A DNA stretch of 64,000 nt from Marinifilum sp. D737 (lineage in GTDB: Bacteria > Bacteroidota > Bacteroidia > Bacteroidales > Marinifilaceae), in NCBI RefSeq assembly GCF_026672275.1, contig NZ_JANQCD010000028.1, positions 1 through 64,000 of the forward strand, read 5' to 3'. Under the pieces are notes generated by a model that did not search any database, was not told where the DNA came from, and was given only the letters and a program-made list of their open reading frames with translations. Below, in pieces: positions 44,170-54,332 of the stretch. Both the position numbers and the translations under genes were made by a program. Each line of letters begins with the position of its first letter. Positions within the stretch are counted from its first letter, which is position 1.

Positions 44170-45726
44170 CTATTCTTTAACCAGAATTACTTCCAGTTCT
44201 TCAAGAGATTTTCCCTTGGTTTCGGGTAGCATTACAATGACAAATACAAGTCCTAATGCTCCGAATATTCCGTATATTAAAAAGGTAGTTGCATTTCCCA
44301 GGTTCATTTGCTCCCAAGGGAATGCCAACTGTACAATGAAACTTATTCCCGAATTGATTAAGCCAACAAATGATATGGCCAAACCTCTCACCCGATTTGG
44401 AAAAAGTTCTGAAAACAGGACCCACATCACAGGTCCGATAGAAATTGCAAAAGAGGCAACAAAGCCAATAATTCCAGCCAATACCAACCAGGGGTTAATG
44501 CTGATTGCTTTTCCGATAAATTCCGATTGATGTTCTTTAAAAGTTTGTTCTCCAACACTTGCTAACAGTGCATTGTTGAATTCAATATCGCTTTGGAAAA
44601 CAACATTCTCAATTTCATTTAATTTGGAAGGCTCAATAAAACCTGAGCATTCCGATATACTCTTTTCGCTTAACTGGTAGGTAGCATTTCCAAAACTCGC
44701 AGATAACACAAACATCGAAACAACAATACCAAACAAACCAAAAACCAGGAGTGGTTTTCTTCCTACCCTATCGATCAACCAAATTGCAAAAAGAGTAAAT
44801 ACAAGATTGGTTAAGCCTACTAAAATTGCTTGTGAGAATGAAGCATCGGTTCCGATACCTGTTTGTTCAAATATCATTGGTGCATAAAAAAACACCGAAT
44901 TGATTCCTGTTATTTGCTGGGTAATGGCAATCACAATGCCAATTAACAACACCAACTTTAAGGATGGTTTAAATAACTCCTTTACGGAAATTCGTTCCTT
45001 ATTCTTTGATGAATTGATGCTTCGTGCAATATTTACCAACTGTTCTTTCGCCTCTTCTTCTCCTACAGCCTTATTCATTACCTCAAAAGCTTCATCATCC
45101 AAGCCGTTCATGGCCAACCAACGCGGACTCCTTGGCACAAAAAACAGTAAGAAAAAATAGAGCAATGCAGGCAAAGCTTCCAATCCCAGCATCCATCTCC
45201 AGTTGTATGCGTCGAACTGCAGCAAGGTAGCCCAATCGGCATTCGATTTTCCCAATTGTAAAATCAGGTAATTGGTAAAAAAGGCAACTGAAATTCCCAG
45301 TACAATATTCAGTTGATTAAAGGACACCATAGTACCCCTAAGTCTTGGAGGGGCGATTTCGGCAATATACATTGGAGCTATGATCAGCGATGCGCCAACA
45401 CCGATTCCTCCAATCATTCTTGCCAAAACCAACATTATAAAATTAGGGGCTATGGCTGATCCTAAAGCTGAAATAAAATATAATGCTGCCGCACATTTTA
45501 AGACTGTTCGTCTTCCAAACCTATCACTAACAGGGCCAGCTAACATCATGGCCAAAGTTGCAGTAAGAGTCAAACAGCTCACAGCCCAACCCAATTGAAT
45601 TTTACTAAGGTCGAACTGTGGTTCAATAAATTTTACAACGCCCGAAATTACCGACGCATCAAATCCCATTAGAAATCCTCCCAATGCAACAATTAAAGAA
45701 ACAGCAGCACTATATCTTAAATTCAT
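44170..45726 (-). CDS. Sugar porter of the MFS (glucose/xylose type)
   Basis: A 518-aa inner-membrane sugar porter with 12 helices. Signature motifs are all there: DRFGRR after TM2, RMIGGIGVG, APPRLRGTMVSFNQLNI, PRSPRWLAMNG, QQITGINSVFFYAPMIFEQTG and the C-terminal PETKGKSLEELE. A roughly 70-residue segment between helices 9 and 10 (ATYQLSEKSISECSGFIEPSKLNE) is longer than usual. It likely takes up glucose or laminaribiose released by the GH16 enzymes encoded directly upstream. Confidence 0.93.
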   Translation of the reverse strand: MNLRYSAAVSLIVALGGFLMGFDASVISGVVKFIEPQFDLSKIQLGWAVSCLTLTATLAMMLAGPVSDRFGRRTVLKCAAALYFISALGSAIAPNFIMLVLARMIGGIGVGASLIIAPMYIAEIAPPRLRGTMVSFNQLNIVLGISVAFFTNYLILQLGKSNADWATLLQFDAYNWRWMLGLEALPALLYFFLLFFVPRSPRWLAMNGLDDEAFEVMNKAVGEEEAKEQLVNIARSINSSKNKERISVKELFKPSLKLVLLIGIVIAITQQITGINSVFFYAPMIFEQTGIGTDASFSQAILVGLTNLVFTLFAIWLIDRVGRKPLLVFGLFGIVVSMFVLSASFGNATYQLSEKSISECSGFIEPSKLNEIENVVFQSDIEFNNALLASVGEQTFKEHQSEFIGKAISINPWLVLAGIIGFVASFAISIGPVMWVLFSELFPNRVRGLAISFVGLINSGISFIVQLAFPWEQMNLGNATTFLIYGIFGALGLVFVIVMLPETKGKSLEELEVILVKE

Positions 45727-45735
45727 ATTTTTCTT

Positions 45736-46563
45736 TTATTTCTTTTGATAAACTCTAACAAAGTCCACTTCCATTGTTTGTGGAAAAGCTTCCTTGTCGA
45801 TTCCTTTAATACTTCCCCATGCACCACCGACTGCAACATTTAAGATCAGGTAAAATGGTTTTGTGTAAGGCCATTTCGATTCTCCAAGGCCTTCATTTTT
45901 GTACTCGAAATACAGCTGATCATCTACATAACATTTCATGATATCTTCTGACCATTCCAATATGTAGGAGTGAAATTTTTCGGTGGCATCAGCAATTTTA
46001 ATGGTTGCAGTTTGCTGTGTACCTTTTTGCCACTGGTAATCTTTTGAGTGTGCAGAAGCATGAATCACTCCTGCCTCATGACCAACATGTTCCATGATGT
46101 CAATTTCACCTATGTTTGGCCAATCTCCATCTTCGAATGACCAATCTCCGGGCATCATCCAAATGGCGGGCCAGGTACCTCTCCCATCGGGAAGTTTAGC
46201 TCGCACCTCAATTCTACCATGCAACCAGTCCGATTTTGAATTCAACCTTGCAGAGCTATATTCTCTTCCTTCTATACTTTCTTTACATGCAGTAATATGA
46301 AGGACTCCATTCCCGACCCATGCATTTTCTTTTTTAGCATGTGTATAATGCTGCAATTCGTTATTACCCCATCCCTGGATGTTTCCTTCTGTATCGTATA
46401 CCCATTTTGTTGAGTCGGGTAAACCGGTATAATCGAATTCATCAGACCATACCAATTGATATTCTACTTCTGCTTCCTGGCTTTGTTTTTTTGACTTATT
46501 GAAGTTACAAGCGGACACAAGAAAGGCGATGCCTATAAACAGACTTAATTTTTTAACCAGCAT
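45736..46563 (-). CDS. GH16 endo-beta-1,3-glucanase (laminarinase) lipoprotein
   Basis: Start set at the ATG at 46563 (MLVKKLSLFIGIAFLVSAC), which gives a compact lipoprotein signal; an ATG at 46590 would add nine residues. The roughly 275-aa product is GH16: LVWSDEFDYTG at the N-terminus, the catalytic GEIDIMEHVG (nucleophile and acid/base Glu), and LNVAVGGAWG and DFVRVYQK near the end. This subfamily cuts beta-1,3 bonds in laminarin or mixed-linkage glucan. It is one of two GH16 genes in tandem. Confidence 0.94.
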   Translation of the reverse strand: MLVKKLSLFIGIAFLVSACNFNKSKKQSQEAEVEYQLVWSDEFDYTGLPDSTKWVYDTEGNIQGWGNNELQHYTHAKKENAWVGNGVLHITACKESIEGREYSSARLNSKSDWLHGRIEVRAKLPDGRGTWPAIWMMPGDWSFEDGDWPNIGEIDIMEHVGHEAGVIHASAHSKDYQWQKGTQQTATIKIADATEKFHSYILEWSEDIMKCYVDDQLYFEYKNEGLGESKWPYTKPFYLILNVAVGGAWGSIKGIDKEAFPQTMEVDFVRVYQKK

Positions 46564-46602
46564 ATTTTTCACTTTTACAGCGATTAACATTCCAATAATT
46601 TT

Positions 46603-47688
46603 CTATTGGTAGACTCTAACGTAGTCGATCTCCATTGTTTGTGGAAAAATAGAGTTATCGATTCCCTGGGCACCTCCCCAGGTTCCTCCAACTGCAATGT
46701 TCAAGATGAAAAAATGAGCTTTATTAAATGGCCAATTCTCAGCAGTTTTATTGGAAGGAGAATAGGTATGAGTAATATTGCTTTCGGTATCCACATAAAA
46801 CTGGATTTTATTTTCATCCCAAATCATGCCATAAATATGAAATTCTTCTTCGGCTGTTTCCAAGCTTGCCGAACTTCCATTGCCATTCCCTGCATGCTCT
46901 GCCGGAGTGTGCACTGTTGCATGAATTGTGTTTGGTTCATATCCTACATATTCCATGATATCAATTTCACCACAAGCTGGCCATCCCACCTGATTCAGGT
47001 TAGTACCAAGCATCCAAATTGCCGGCCAAATCCCTCTACCTGAAGGAAGTTTTGCGCGAATTTCCATTCTTCCATAGGTAAACTCTTGTTTTCCCCATGT
47101 GATCATCCTGGTTGAAGTATATGATCCTGCCACCATTTTGTCATTTACCTTACGGGCAGTAATCATTAGTTTTCCATCCTCGACATGAGCATTATCACCA
47201 TTGGTATAATTCTGGAGTTCCTGATTTCCCCAACCACCATCACCGGTTTCAAATGTCCAATTGTCAGCATTAATTGTAGTTCCATTAAACTCATCAGACC
47301 ACACCAAGTCTTCCCCTTGCACATAGTCAGGATCATCATTTGCAATGCTAACAGTCCTGGTCACAGTTTTTGTATCACTTAAACTGTTCATTTTGCCCCA
47401 AACTGTTAAGGTAATTTCATATGTTCCTTTTTCAGGATAATGAATGCTTCGAACCGATGTTTTATCAGTTTCTTTTGAGCTGGAATTCCCATTACCGTAA
47501 TTCCACTGCAGGTATAAATAGTCTCCTTCAGAGGTATTTGTAAGGTTTACCAGGTTTGGATTGTCCTGATCAATCTCAAGTTCAAATCCTGCTGTATATT
47601 CCTCACCTTCATCACCACCACTACTTGAACAGGATGCAAATCCAACAAATAATAAAATGGCTAACACACAATAATTTAAATTATTCAT
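46603..47688 (-). CDS. PKD-GH16 endo-beta-1,3-glucanase lipoprotein
   Basis: A 361-aa surface lipoprotein (lipobox FASC). A PKD-like domain (about 30-115, NYGNGNSSSKETDKTSVRSI then GTYEITLTV) precedes the GH16 catalytic domain (about 125-361) with LVWSDEFNGT, the motif GEIDIMEYVG and LNIAVGGTWGGAQGID. The PKD domain probably spaces the enzyme from the membrane. It follows the glycan-binding protein gene across a GC-rich hairpin. Likely makes the first surface cuts in laminarin. Confidence 0.94.
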   Translation of the reverse strand: MNNLNYCVLAILLFVGFASCSSSGGDEGEEYTAGFELEIDQDNPNLVNLTNTSEGDYLYLQWNYGNGNSSSKETDKTSVRSIHYPEKGTYEITLTVWGKMNSLSDTKTVTRTVSIANDDPDYVQGEDLVWSDEFNGTTINADNWTFETGDGGWGNQELQNYTNGDNAHVEDGKLMITARKVNDKMVAGSYTSTRMITWGKQEFTYGRMEIRAKLPSGRGIWPAIWMLGTNLNQVGWPACGEIDIMEYVGYEPNTIHATVHTPAEHAGNGNGSSASLETAEEEFHIYGMIWDENKIQFYVDTESNITHTYSPSNKTAENWPFNKAHFFILNIAVGGTWGGAQGIDNSIFPQTMEIDYVRVYQ

Positions 47689-47726
47689 ATATCACTCTAA
47701 TCAAATTTCACGAATAGTTAAAAGTA

Positions 47727-47745
47727 CCGGGGCTAAATGCCCCGG
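47727..47745 (-). other. GC-rich hairpin between the SGBP and GH16 genes
   Basis: CCGGGGC (47727-47733) pairs perfectly with GCCCCGG (47739-47745), 5-nt loop, in an otherwise AT-rich gap. The leftward strand continues with TACTTTTAAC. Likely a partial terminator or a stabiliser of the upstream susCD message. Confidence 0.5.
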
Positions 47746-47760
47746 ATAAAAAAGATCTTC

Positions 47761-49221
47761 TTAATCTAATAACATGAAATCATCGATGTAAAAAATACCT
47801 GAATTACAATGTCCTTCTGCTCCAAGCTGAATGATAATCTGATCGAAATCTGTTCTGTCAGAAACATCACTAAAATCAAATGTTAATTCAACCCATTTTC
47901 CCAATTGATCTTCGGTAAAAACATAACCTCTAACTTGTTGAGTTTCCCATGCACTTCCACCTTTTTTACTATCCTGAAGTTTGACATCAATCTGAGGCTT
48001 AAGATTATGCTCTGACAACCAAGGAGTCCCTGGGTCACATTCTGTTACATAATCATTAAAACTCGGAATAAAAACCTTCATTGTGAAAACATTTCTTGAA
48101 GTAAGGTCTATTCTGTAGTCCAACACAGTTTTCACATTGGTCCACTCAAATCCATCTTTTGTATATCGGGCAATATTTTCTGAAGTATTAGGATCAAGAG
48201 GTGCAAAATTTGTTATCGTTTCAAATGCAACTATGTCATCCAGATTCCAAACCACATTACCATTACCTTCAAAATCATCCATGATATCATTCTCTTGAAG
48301 AGGTTTTTCAACAACAGGAACTTCGTAACCTTTCACAATTAAATTGTTGTACCATCTGTTACCATCTCCTCCGATACAACTCAATTGTAATGTATTTTCA
48401 GTTATGCCTTCAATTCGGAATTCATTGTTGGTAGCGCCATAGTCAAAACCGAAGAAACTAGGCTTATCTGATGTTAACACAAGGTAGTTAGCACCTTCAC
48501 GTTCAACAACCGCCCAAGTAGCATTTCCTGGTGTAAAATCCACTTTACAATCAACACCATCAACTTCAACAGGGTTAGAGTAATTAGGGTTAGTCTTCTG
48601 ATAATCCTTCACGTATGAATCACCATTATTATGATATTCAAATACGAATTCAACCATTTTAAAAGTAAATTCATCATCATATGAACCTGAACCTGTTTTT
48701 TGCAATGGACTTGCTGCCCACCATTCCGGCCAGTTTCCACCTGCTGGGCCAATTCCATAATGACCTGATCCAAGACTATCCACAACCCAGGTTTTACCTT
48801 CAAGAACAGACGAACCACCTGTTAACATATTTAAAAGAGGGCTATCCAAAAAGGCATAATCTGTTTCGGTTTGAACAATTTGATCTGATTTAGAAGCTGT
48901 TTCACCACTATTTACAGTAATTGTTAAAGTAACATCGTAAGTATCGGGTGTTGGATAATATGCCACTACTTCATTACCCGTCGCAACAGTTCCATTACCA
49001 AGATCCCATTTCACGATATGTATTCCTTCAACAGTTGTATTGTTAGTTAACACAAAATGAAATTCATCATCTCCAGGAACTATCGTAAAACTTACATCTT
49101 CAGCTGTAGGAACTGTTCCAATATTTAAGTCAGACTTATCGAATTCATTCGGATCGCAGGCAACCAACATCATCAAGATTGCCAGTGCAAATCCAAATCC
49201 TGATTTTATAATATTTTTCAT
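47761..49221 (-). CDS. PKD surface glycan-binding lipoprotein (SGBP)
   Basis: A 486-aa lipoprotein (lipobox LVAC). It has an N-terminal PKD-like domain (about 40-120, IVKWDLGNGTVATGNEVVAYY), a middle section (about 135-300) and a C-terminal jelly-roll-like domain (about 315-486) beginning NDIMDDFEGNGNVVW and ending SGIFYIDDFMLLD, typical of carbohydrate-binding domains. No catalytic residues seen. Position right after susD is that of an SGBP, which helps capture laminarin on the cell surface. The ligand is inferred from the neighbouring GH16. Confidence 0.82.
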   Translation of the reverse strand: MKNIIKSGFGFALAILMMLVACDPNEFDKSDLNIGTVPTAEDVSFTIVPGDDEFHFVLTNNTTVEGIHIVKWDLGNGTVATGNEVVAYYPTPDTYDVTLTITVNSGETASKSDQIVQTETDYAFLDSPLLNMLTGGSSVLEGKTWVVDSLGSGHYGIGPAGGNWPEWWAASPLQKTGSGSYDDEFTFKMVEFVFEYHNNGDSYVKDYQKTNPNYSNPVEVDGVDCKVDFTPGNATWAVVEREGANYLVLTSDKPSFFGFDYGATNNEFRIEGITENTLQLSCIGGDGNRWYNNLIVKGYEVPVVEKPLQENDIMDDFEGNGNVVWNLDDIVAFETITNFAPLDPNTSENIARYTKDGFEWTNVKTVLDYRIDLTSRNVFTMKVFIPSFNDYVTECDPGTPWLSEHNLKPQIDVKLQDSKKGGSAWETQQVRGYVFTEDQLGKWVELTFDFSDVSDRTDFDQIIIQLGAEGHCNSGIFYIDDFMLLD

Positions 49222-49241
49222 GATTTTAACTTTAAATGTGA

Positions 49242-50762
49242 TTAGTAACCTGGATTTTGTACCAATTTGTATTCTCCATATGTTCTGTCAATCTCCGATT
49301 GAGGGATTGGGAAGTATTTTCTTGTTTCATCCCAGGTTCTTACTGAAGAAAACTCAGGTATGCTTTCAGTTAACAGAGCAGTATCACCCCAACGTACCAA
49401 ATCCCAGTAACGCATACCTTCTCCGAAGAATTCTCTTCTTCGCTCCAGCTTAATATTTTCAGCTGTTGCAGGAATAGACGCAACACCAGCTCTTGTTCTA
49501 ACAGCATCAAGGCAAGTTTCGGCAGTTAAACCAGTAGTAGCTGCCTGACCATGTACTACGATCAGTTCCGCTGCATTTAATAAAGCCTCGGCATAACGGA
49601 AAATTCGAACATTGTTTTCATAGTTCAAGTCTCCTGTATAAGGAGCATCGTTATAATCTTTTCGAGCAGCATATTTTGCCATAAAGTAACCAGTATTCTG
49701 GAAACGTGCAGTGTATGTTCCATCTTCGAACTGATTCACCGATGCAGCCAATCTTGCATCACCTGCTTCATAAATGTCAACTATTTCAGTACGAACAGGT
49801 CCAAATCCCCATCCACCTTGATATTCAGTACTTCCGCTCAGCAAATCGGTACCTGTTAATTCATTTGGAGAAATAAAAGTAGGCATGTTGGTTCCGTATC
49901 CTGTCCATGCTGCACCCCAGTCTTTTCCTTCAGGTAAGTGATTGGCTTCAAAAATGGAACCTGAACCGAATTCACCAGCTCTGTCCCAAATTGATGCATA
50001 GTCAGCCAATTCGAATTCATTGCTATTATAAATTTCTTCCATATCAGCAAGAACCTCAGCATATTTGCTTTGATCTTTTTGATACAATACAATTCTCGCT
50101 TTCAACATCATTGCTGCTGCTTTGCTCGCACGACCATCGTTTACTGCCGTTGTTTGCAAGGGTAGTTTATCGCCCTCAATTGCAAAATTTACATCTTCAA
50201 TCAATTCAGCATAAACCTGATCAGCAGTAAGCTGAGGAGCAAAATAAGGAGCTTCCAATTCTTCTTCGAAATATGGAATGTTACCCCAGAATTTCCACAA
50301 CCAATGTACATAGTATGCTCTTAAGAAATGAGCTTCTGCCTTATATTGATTCAGTTTATCTTCATCAACACCAATAGCATTTTCGCAAGCTAAGATTACT
50401 CCATTACAACGGCTAATTCCTGAATAATAGATGTTCCAAAGTCCGTTTGGTGCTAAATCACCATTCAAATTGTACTGAGACAAATTGTAAAGAACTTGCT
50501 GGTCACCAGCTGAACCACCACCTTTATAGATATCATCAGACAATAGGTCTGACATCAATGGTACACTGTTAAATTGAAAATCAGCATAACTATCAAATAG
50601 TAAAATCTGATAAGCAGAACCAAGATTCGATAAAATCGCACCTTCTGTTGCATCACCTCCTGCTTCTTGGGAAGAAGTAGGCTCCACTGTTAAAAATTCA
50701 TCGCTACAGGCTGTAAAACCTATTAAAACAGCAAGGAATAATGTTTTTATATATTTATTCAT
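49242..50762 (-). CDS. SusD-family glycan-binding lipoprotein (beta-glucan PUL)
   Basis: A 506-aa SusD/RagB lipoprotein (lipobox FTAC). Typical motifs: AEAHFLRAYYVHWLWKFWGNIPYF, IFRYAEALLNAAELIV and RRREFFGEGMRYWDLVRWGD, ending with the FPIPQSEID and NPGY tail. It forms the lid of the SusC transporter encoded 18 nt upstream. The beta-1,3-glucan ligand is inferred from the GH16/GH17 neighbours. Confidence 0.95.
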   Translation of the reverse strand: MNKYIKTLFLAVLIGFTACSDEFLTVEPTSSQEAGGDATEGAILSNLGSAYQILLFDSYADFQFNSVPLMSDLLSDDIYKGGGSAGDQQVLYNLSQYNLNGDLAPNGLWNIYYSGISRCNGVILACENAIGVDEDKLNQYKAEAHFLRAYYVHWLWKFWGNIPYFEEELEAPYFAPQLTADQVYAELIEDVNFAIEGDKLPLQTTAVNDGRASKAAAMMLKARIVLYQKDQSKYAEVLADMEEIYNSNEFELADYASIWDRAGEFGSGSIFEANHLPEGKDWGAAWTGYGTNMPTFISPNELTGTDLLSGSTEYQGGWGFGPVRTEIVDIYEAGDARLAASVNQFEDGTYTARFQNTGYFMAKYAARKDYNDAPYTGDLNYENNVRIFRYAEALLNAAELIVVHGQAATTGLTAETCLDAVRTRAGVASIPATAENIKLERRREFFGEGMRYWDLVRWGDTALLTESIPEFSSVRTWDETRKYFPIPQSEIDRTYGEYKLVQNPGY

Positions 50763-50780
50763 AATGTTTTCGTTTTTGAC

Positions 50781-53700
50781 TTAGAAAGTAATATTTGCTC
50801 CAAATGTAATTGTGCGTGATTGTGGGTAAACACCTTTATCAACACCAATTGTGGTATAACCTCCAGAAGCAACTTCCGGCTCAAATCCTTCGTAATCAGT
50901 TAATGTAAACAGGTTTTCAGCTGCTACATACAGTCTGAATCTGTTGATGATTTTTTTGCTGATAATTGAAGAAGGAATCGTATATCCTAACTGAATCGAT
51001 TTCAATCTAATGTATGATCCATCCTTCACATACAAGTCAGAAGAACGTGCATTACCATTTGGATCTTCAGATGTTAATCTTGGAATTGAATTAGAAGTAC
51101 CTTCTCCTCTCCAACGATCTAAAATCCATGCTGGACGGTTCATACTTGGAATATCTGCTCTTTGAGAGAAATCATAAATATCATTTCCATAACTTCCTTG
51201 CAAGAAAGCATTAAAATCAAAGTTTTTCCAGTCCGCAGAGATATTCAAACCAAATGTCCAGTCTGCCATCCCTTTACCAATTTTGGTTCTGTCATCATCA
51301 TTGATAATTCCATCATTGTTGTAGTCAACAAATCTTACATCACCAGGCATAGCCGATTCACCATAAGTGTTATTGTATTGAGCTGCTTCAGCTTCATTTT
51401 GAATCAAGCCATTTGTTTTAAACCCATAGAAGAATGGGAAAACTTCACCATTTTGACCTTTTACGTAACTACCAATTCCAGAAGTACCATTACTTTCATA
51501 AATTGCTTCTCCTGAATCGTTACCCATATCGATCAACTCATTCTTAATATAGGAAGCTTGTGCACTTACTGAGTAGTTAAAATCACCGATGTTATCTTTC
51601 CAGGTAATTTCAAACTCAATCCCTTTGTTTTCCATATCCCCTGCATTGGCGATAGGAGCTCCTTTTCCAACATATCCAGGAATAGGCTGTGCAATCAACA
51701 TTCCTTCAGTATCTTTCTTGAAATAGTCGAAACCAATTGTTAAAGCATGGTTTAGTAATCTCAAATCAAAACCAACATCAATTTGCTCCGATTCCTCCCA
51801 TTTCACATCAGGGTTTGCAATTCTTGATGCATTCGAACCATACTGCATAGTTGAATAATCACCAGAACCAAAGTAATAGTTAGTTCCACCATCCATCAAA
51901 CTTGTGTATGAGAATGCATCAATATTTTCATTACCATTTCTACCCCAGCTGGCACGAACTTTCAAATAATCCAACCACTCTGGCATTCCGTCCATAAACG
52001 ATTCGTTGGTAACATTCCAACCCACAGAGAATGATGGGAAGGTTGCCCACTTGTTGTTCGGACCAAAGTTTGATGAACCATCGCGACGAACTGTTGCCTG
52101 GAACATGTATTTTTCATCGAAGTTATAATCGATACGTCCGAAGTAGGATGCTAATGTTTTAGAAGTATATCCTCCTGTACCACCAGAAACCATAGAGTCA
52201 TCTTCATCTGCAATAGCGTAATCGATTACTGCCTTTGATGGATTCTCTTCTAATAAATCATAATCTGTACCTGATAAATTTCTGTAGGTATATTCTTTAG
52301 AAGACTGACCTAATAATGCAGAGAAATTATGCTTCTCATTAATTGTCTTTGTGTAATGTAATGTATTTTCGATCTGCCAGTTATAACCTCTGTTCATACT
52401 TGACCAAACTGAAGAGCGACTGAAGTTTTTACCTTGTGATGTTAGATAGTAAGGAAATCTATATCCATCTGTTCCCCAGAAAGCAAGATCAATACCATAA
52501 CTGGATTTGAATTTTAAATCCTGAATAATTTCCAATTCGGCCCAAAGTGTAGCAACAATCTTATCTGAGTTGTCTTCTGCATTATCCGGAGCATTCAACA
52601 TTGCCACAGGGTTAGCAATTTCCTGGAAACCTGAAGGAGGCAAAGAAAACACACGTCCATCTTTATCTTTTACAGCTGTAGGTTGAGAAGCTAAAACTGC
52701 ATCTGGATCCGCAGCATAAACAGAAACACTTGGATCGAAGGCCAAAGCACTACCCAAAACAGAACCAAACTCTGAGTTGGTTTCGATACCTTTTGATTTA
52801 ATTCTGGTATAACCAGCATTAATACCAACTTTTAAGTTTTTAAACCACTGGCGCTCTTCTTTTAATACATCGTAAGTATTGTTTAAACGAAGGCTGTAAC
52901 GCTCGAAGTTTGATTTGTTAAAATTACCTCCAACAATACCTTCCTGATTGAAATAACCAAATGATACAAAATAGTTTGATCTGTCATTTCCACCACTAAT
53001 GCTTACCTGGTGATTTTGAACAGGTGCATCATAGTTGAATGTTTCATCCTGCCAATCGGTTCCAGTTCCTGCATTTGCAATTTGATCAGATGAATAGATT
53101 GCACTATTTCCATCGTTCAATTGCATTTCATTCATAATTACCATGTACTCTTCAGCATTTAAAACAGCTTTTTTAGTCCATGGGTTCTGAAATCCATATG
53201 AAAAGTCGTAGCTAATTGTTGCTTTCCCCTGAGAACCTGATTTGGTTGTCACAAGAATAACACCATTTGCACCTCTGGCACCATAAATTGCAGAAGATGC
53301 AGCATCTTTTAACACCTCAACAGATTCAATATCGGAAGGGTTCAAGTAATTAATACCACCATCAACAGCCATTCCATCTACAATATATAAAGGGTCACTG
53401 TTATTGATTGTACCAATACCACGAATTCTAACCTTTGAATCGGCTCCTGGCTGACCTGAACTTTGAGTAATCTGTACACCAGAAACTCTCCCTTTCAGCA
53501 CATTTTCGATACGTGAAGGGGTCGATTTTTCAAGATCTTCAGCATCAACACTACTAATCGAAGCAGTTACAACACTTTTCTTCTGAACACCATAACCAAC
53601 AACAACAACTTCATCCAAACCTGTTGTTTCGGTGTCCAAAATCACGTTAATTTCAGTTTTATCACCTACAAGTATTTCCTGCGAGGTAAAACCAATAAGA

Positions 53701-53915
53701 GAAAATACCAATACATCTTCACCAGATGCTTCAAGGCTAAACTTACCATCAAAATCTGTAGAAGTACCTATTGTAGTACCTTTAATAACAACCGATGCAA
53801 ATGGTAAAGGTGTACCATCCTCGGCCGAAGTAACTAAACCTGTTATAGCTTGTTTTTGTGCAAAAGATTGCAAACAAAAGAAAGCCATAACTAAAAACAA
53901 GACTGTTTTTTTCAT
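50781..53915 (-). CDS. SusC-family TonB-dependent transporter (beta-glucan PUL)
   Basis: A 1044-aa outer-membrane transporter. Signal peptide to about 19 (MAFFCLQSFAQ), carboxypeptidase-regulatory-like domain (about 22-95, ITGLVTSAEDGTPLPFASVV), TonB-box-like LDEVVVVGYGVQKK, plug (about 115-230), then a large barrel ending RTITFGANITF. Unlike the mannose SusC it has no STN domain, so it does not signal through a FecR; control is by the propeller regulator upstream. It imports large beta-1,3-glucan fragments with the SusD lid. Confidence 0.95.
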   Translation of the reverse strand: MKKTVLFLVMAFFCLQSFAQKQAITGLVTSAEDGTPLPFASVVIKGTTIGTSTDFDGKFSLEASGEDVLVFSLIGFTSQEILVGDKTEINVILDTETTGLDEVVVVGYGVQKKSVVTASISSVDAEDLEKSTPSRIENVLKGRVSGVQITQSSGQPGADSKVRIRGIGTINNSDPLYIVDGMAVDGGINYLNPSDIESVEVLKDAASSAIYGARGANGVILVTTKSGSQGKATISYDFSYGFQNPWTKKAVLNAEEYMVIMNEMQLNDGNSAIYSSDQIANAGTGTDWQDETFNYDAPVQNHQVSISGGNDRSNYFVSFGYFNQEGIVGGNFNKSNFERYSLRLNNTYDVLKEERQWFKNLKVGINAGYTRIKSKGIETNSEFGSVLGSALAFDPSVSVYAADPDAVLASQPTAVKDKDGRVFSLPPSGFQEIANPVAMLNAPDNAEDNSDKIVATLWAELEIIQDLKFKSSYGIDLAFWGTDGYRFPYYLTSQGKNFSRSSVWSSMNRGYNWQIENTLHYTKTINEKHNFSALLGQSSKEYTYRNLSGTDYDLLEENPSKAVIDYAIADEDDSMVSGGTGGYTSKTLASYFGRIDYNFDEKYMFQATVRRDGSSNFGPNNKWATFPSFSVGWNVTNESFMDGMPEWLDYLKVRASWGRNGNENIDAFSYTSLMDGGTNYYFGSGDYSTMQYGSNASRIANPDVKWEESEQIDVGFDLRLLNHALTIGFDYFKKDTEGMLIAQPIPGYVGKGAPIANAGDMENKGIEFEITWKDNIGDFNYSVSAQASYIKNELIDMGNDSGEAIYESNGTSGIGSYVKGQNGEVFPFFYGFKTNGLIQNEAEAAQYNNTYGESAMPGDVRFVDYNNDGIINDDDRTKIGKGMADWTFGLNISADWKNFDFNAFLQGSYGNDIYDFSQRADIPSMNRPAWILDRWRGEGTSNSIPRLTSEDPNGNARSSDLYVKDGSYIRLKSIQLGYTIPSSIISKKIINRFRLYVAAENLFTLTDYEGFEPEVASGGYTTIGVDKGVYPQSRTITFGANITF

Positions 53916-54030
53916 AAATTCGTTCGTTAAGATTAGAAAAAAATTAGTTTACTCATTTGGGTTATACCGATTAGTATTTAAGTAAATTCACAACTGCACT
54001 CTGTTTGTTATATATTTTTTAAATATCCAT

Positions 54031-54072
54031 CGGCATTATACCATCGTAATTTTGACATTAAAACGGCATAAT
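54031..54072 (-). promoter_or_regulatory. Paired CGGCATNAT motifs upstream of susC
   Basis: CGGCATTAT (54031-54039) and CGGCATAAT (54064-54072) form a direct repeat with a start-to-start spacing of 33 bp, about three helical turns, 116 nt before the susC start. They could be binding sites for the HTH domain of the upstream regulator. The rest of the 417-bp gap 53916-54332 holds only the terminator. Low confidence. Confidence 0.3.
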
Positions 54073-54279
54073 ATTTATTCACCTAAATCGTTTGCAATAT
54101 CTTCCAATGCTAACTCAATGTCAAAAAAACAGCTACATCACGAACTCATCATTACGATAAAACCAATACATCATTACTACATCATTACACTTTTTCGAAG
54201 CCTTAACTCACTGATTTACCTACACTTGACAAACTCAACATTTCTTAAAAATTGCACATCCCTCATACATCAAAAAACA

Positions 54280-54314
54280 AAAAGGGCAAATCCACCAAGT
54301 AGACCTGCCCTTTT
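54280..54314 (-). terminator. Terminator of the sensor-regulator gene
   Basis: AAAAGGGCA (54280-54288) pairs with TGCCCTTTT (54306-54314). Leftward, a T-rich run follows (TTTTTGTTTTTTG), so the stem ends the regulator transcript before the susC promoter. Confidence 0.8.
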
Positions 54315-54332
54315 CTCTTAAAATTGATATTT

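Noticed and set aside
44153-44530. Rightward 125-codon frame opposite the sugar porter
   Set aside because: Antisense shadow of the last helices of the porter.
46606-47043. Rightward 145-codon frame opposite the PKD-GH16 gene
   Set aside because: Shadow of a confident GH16 gene on the other strand.
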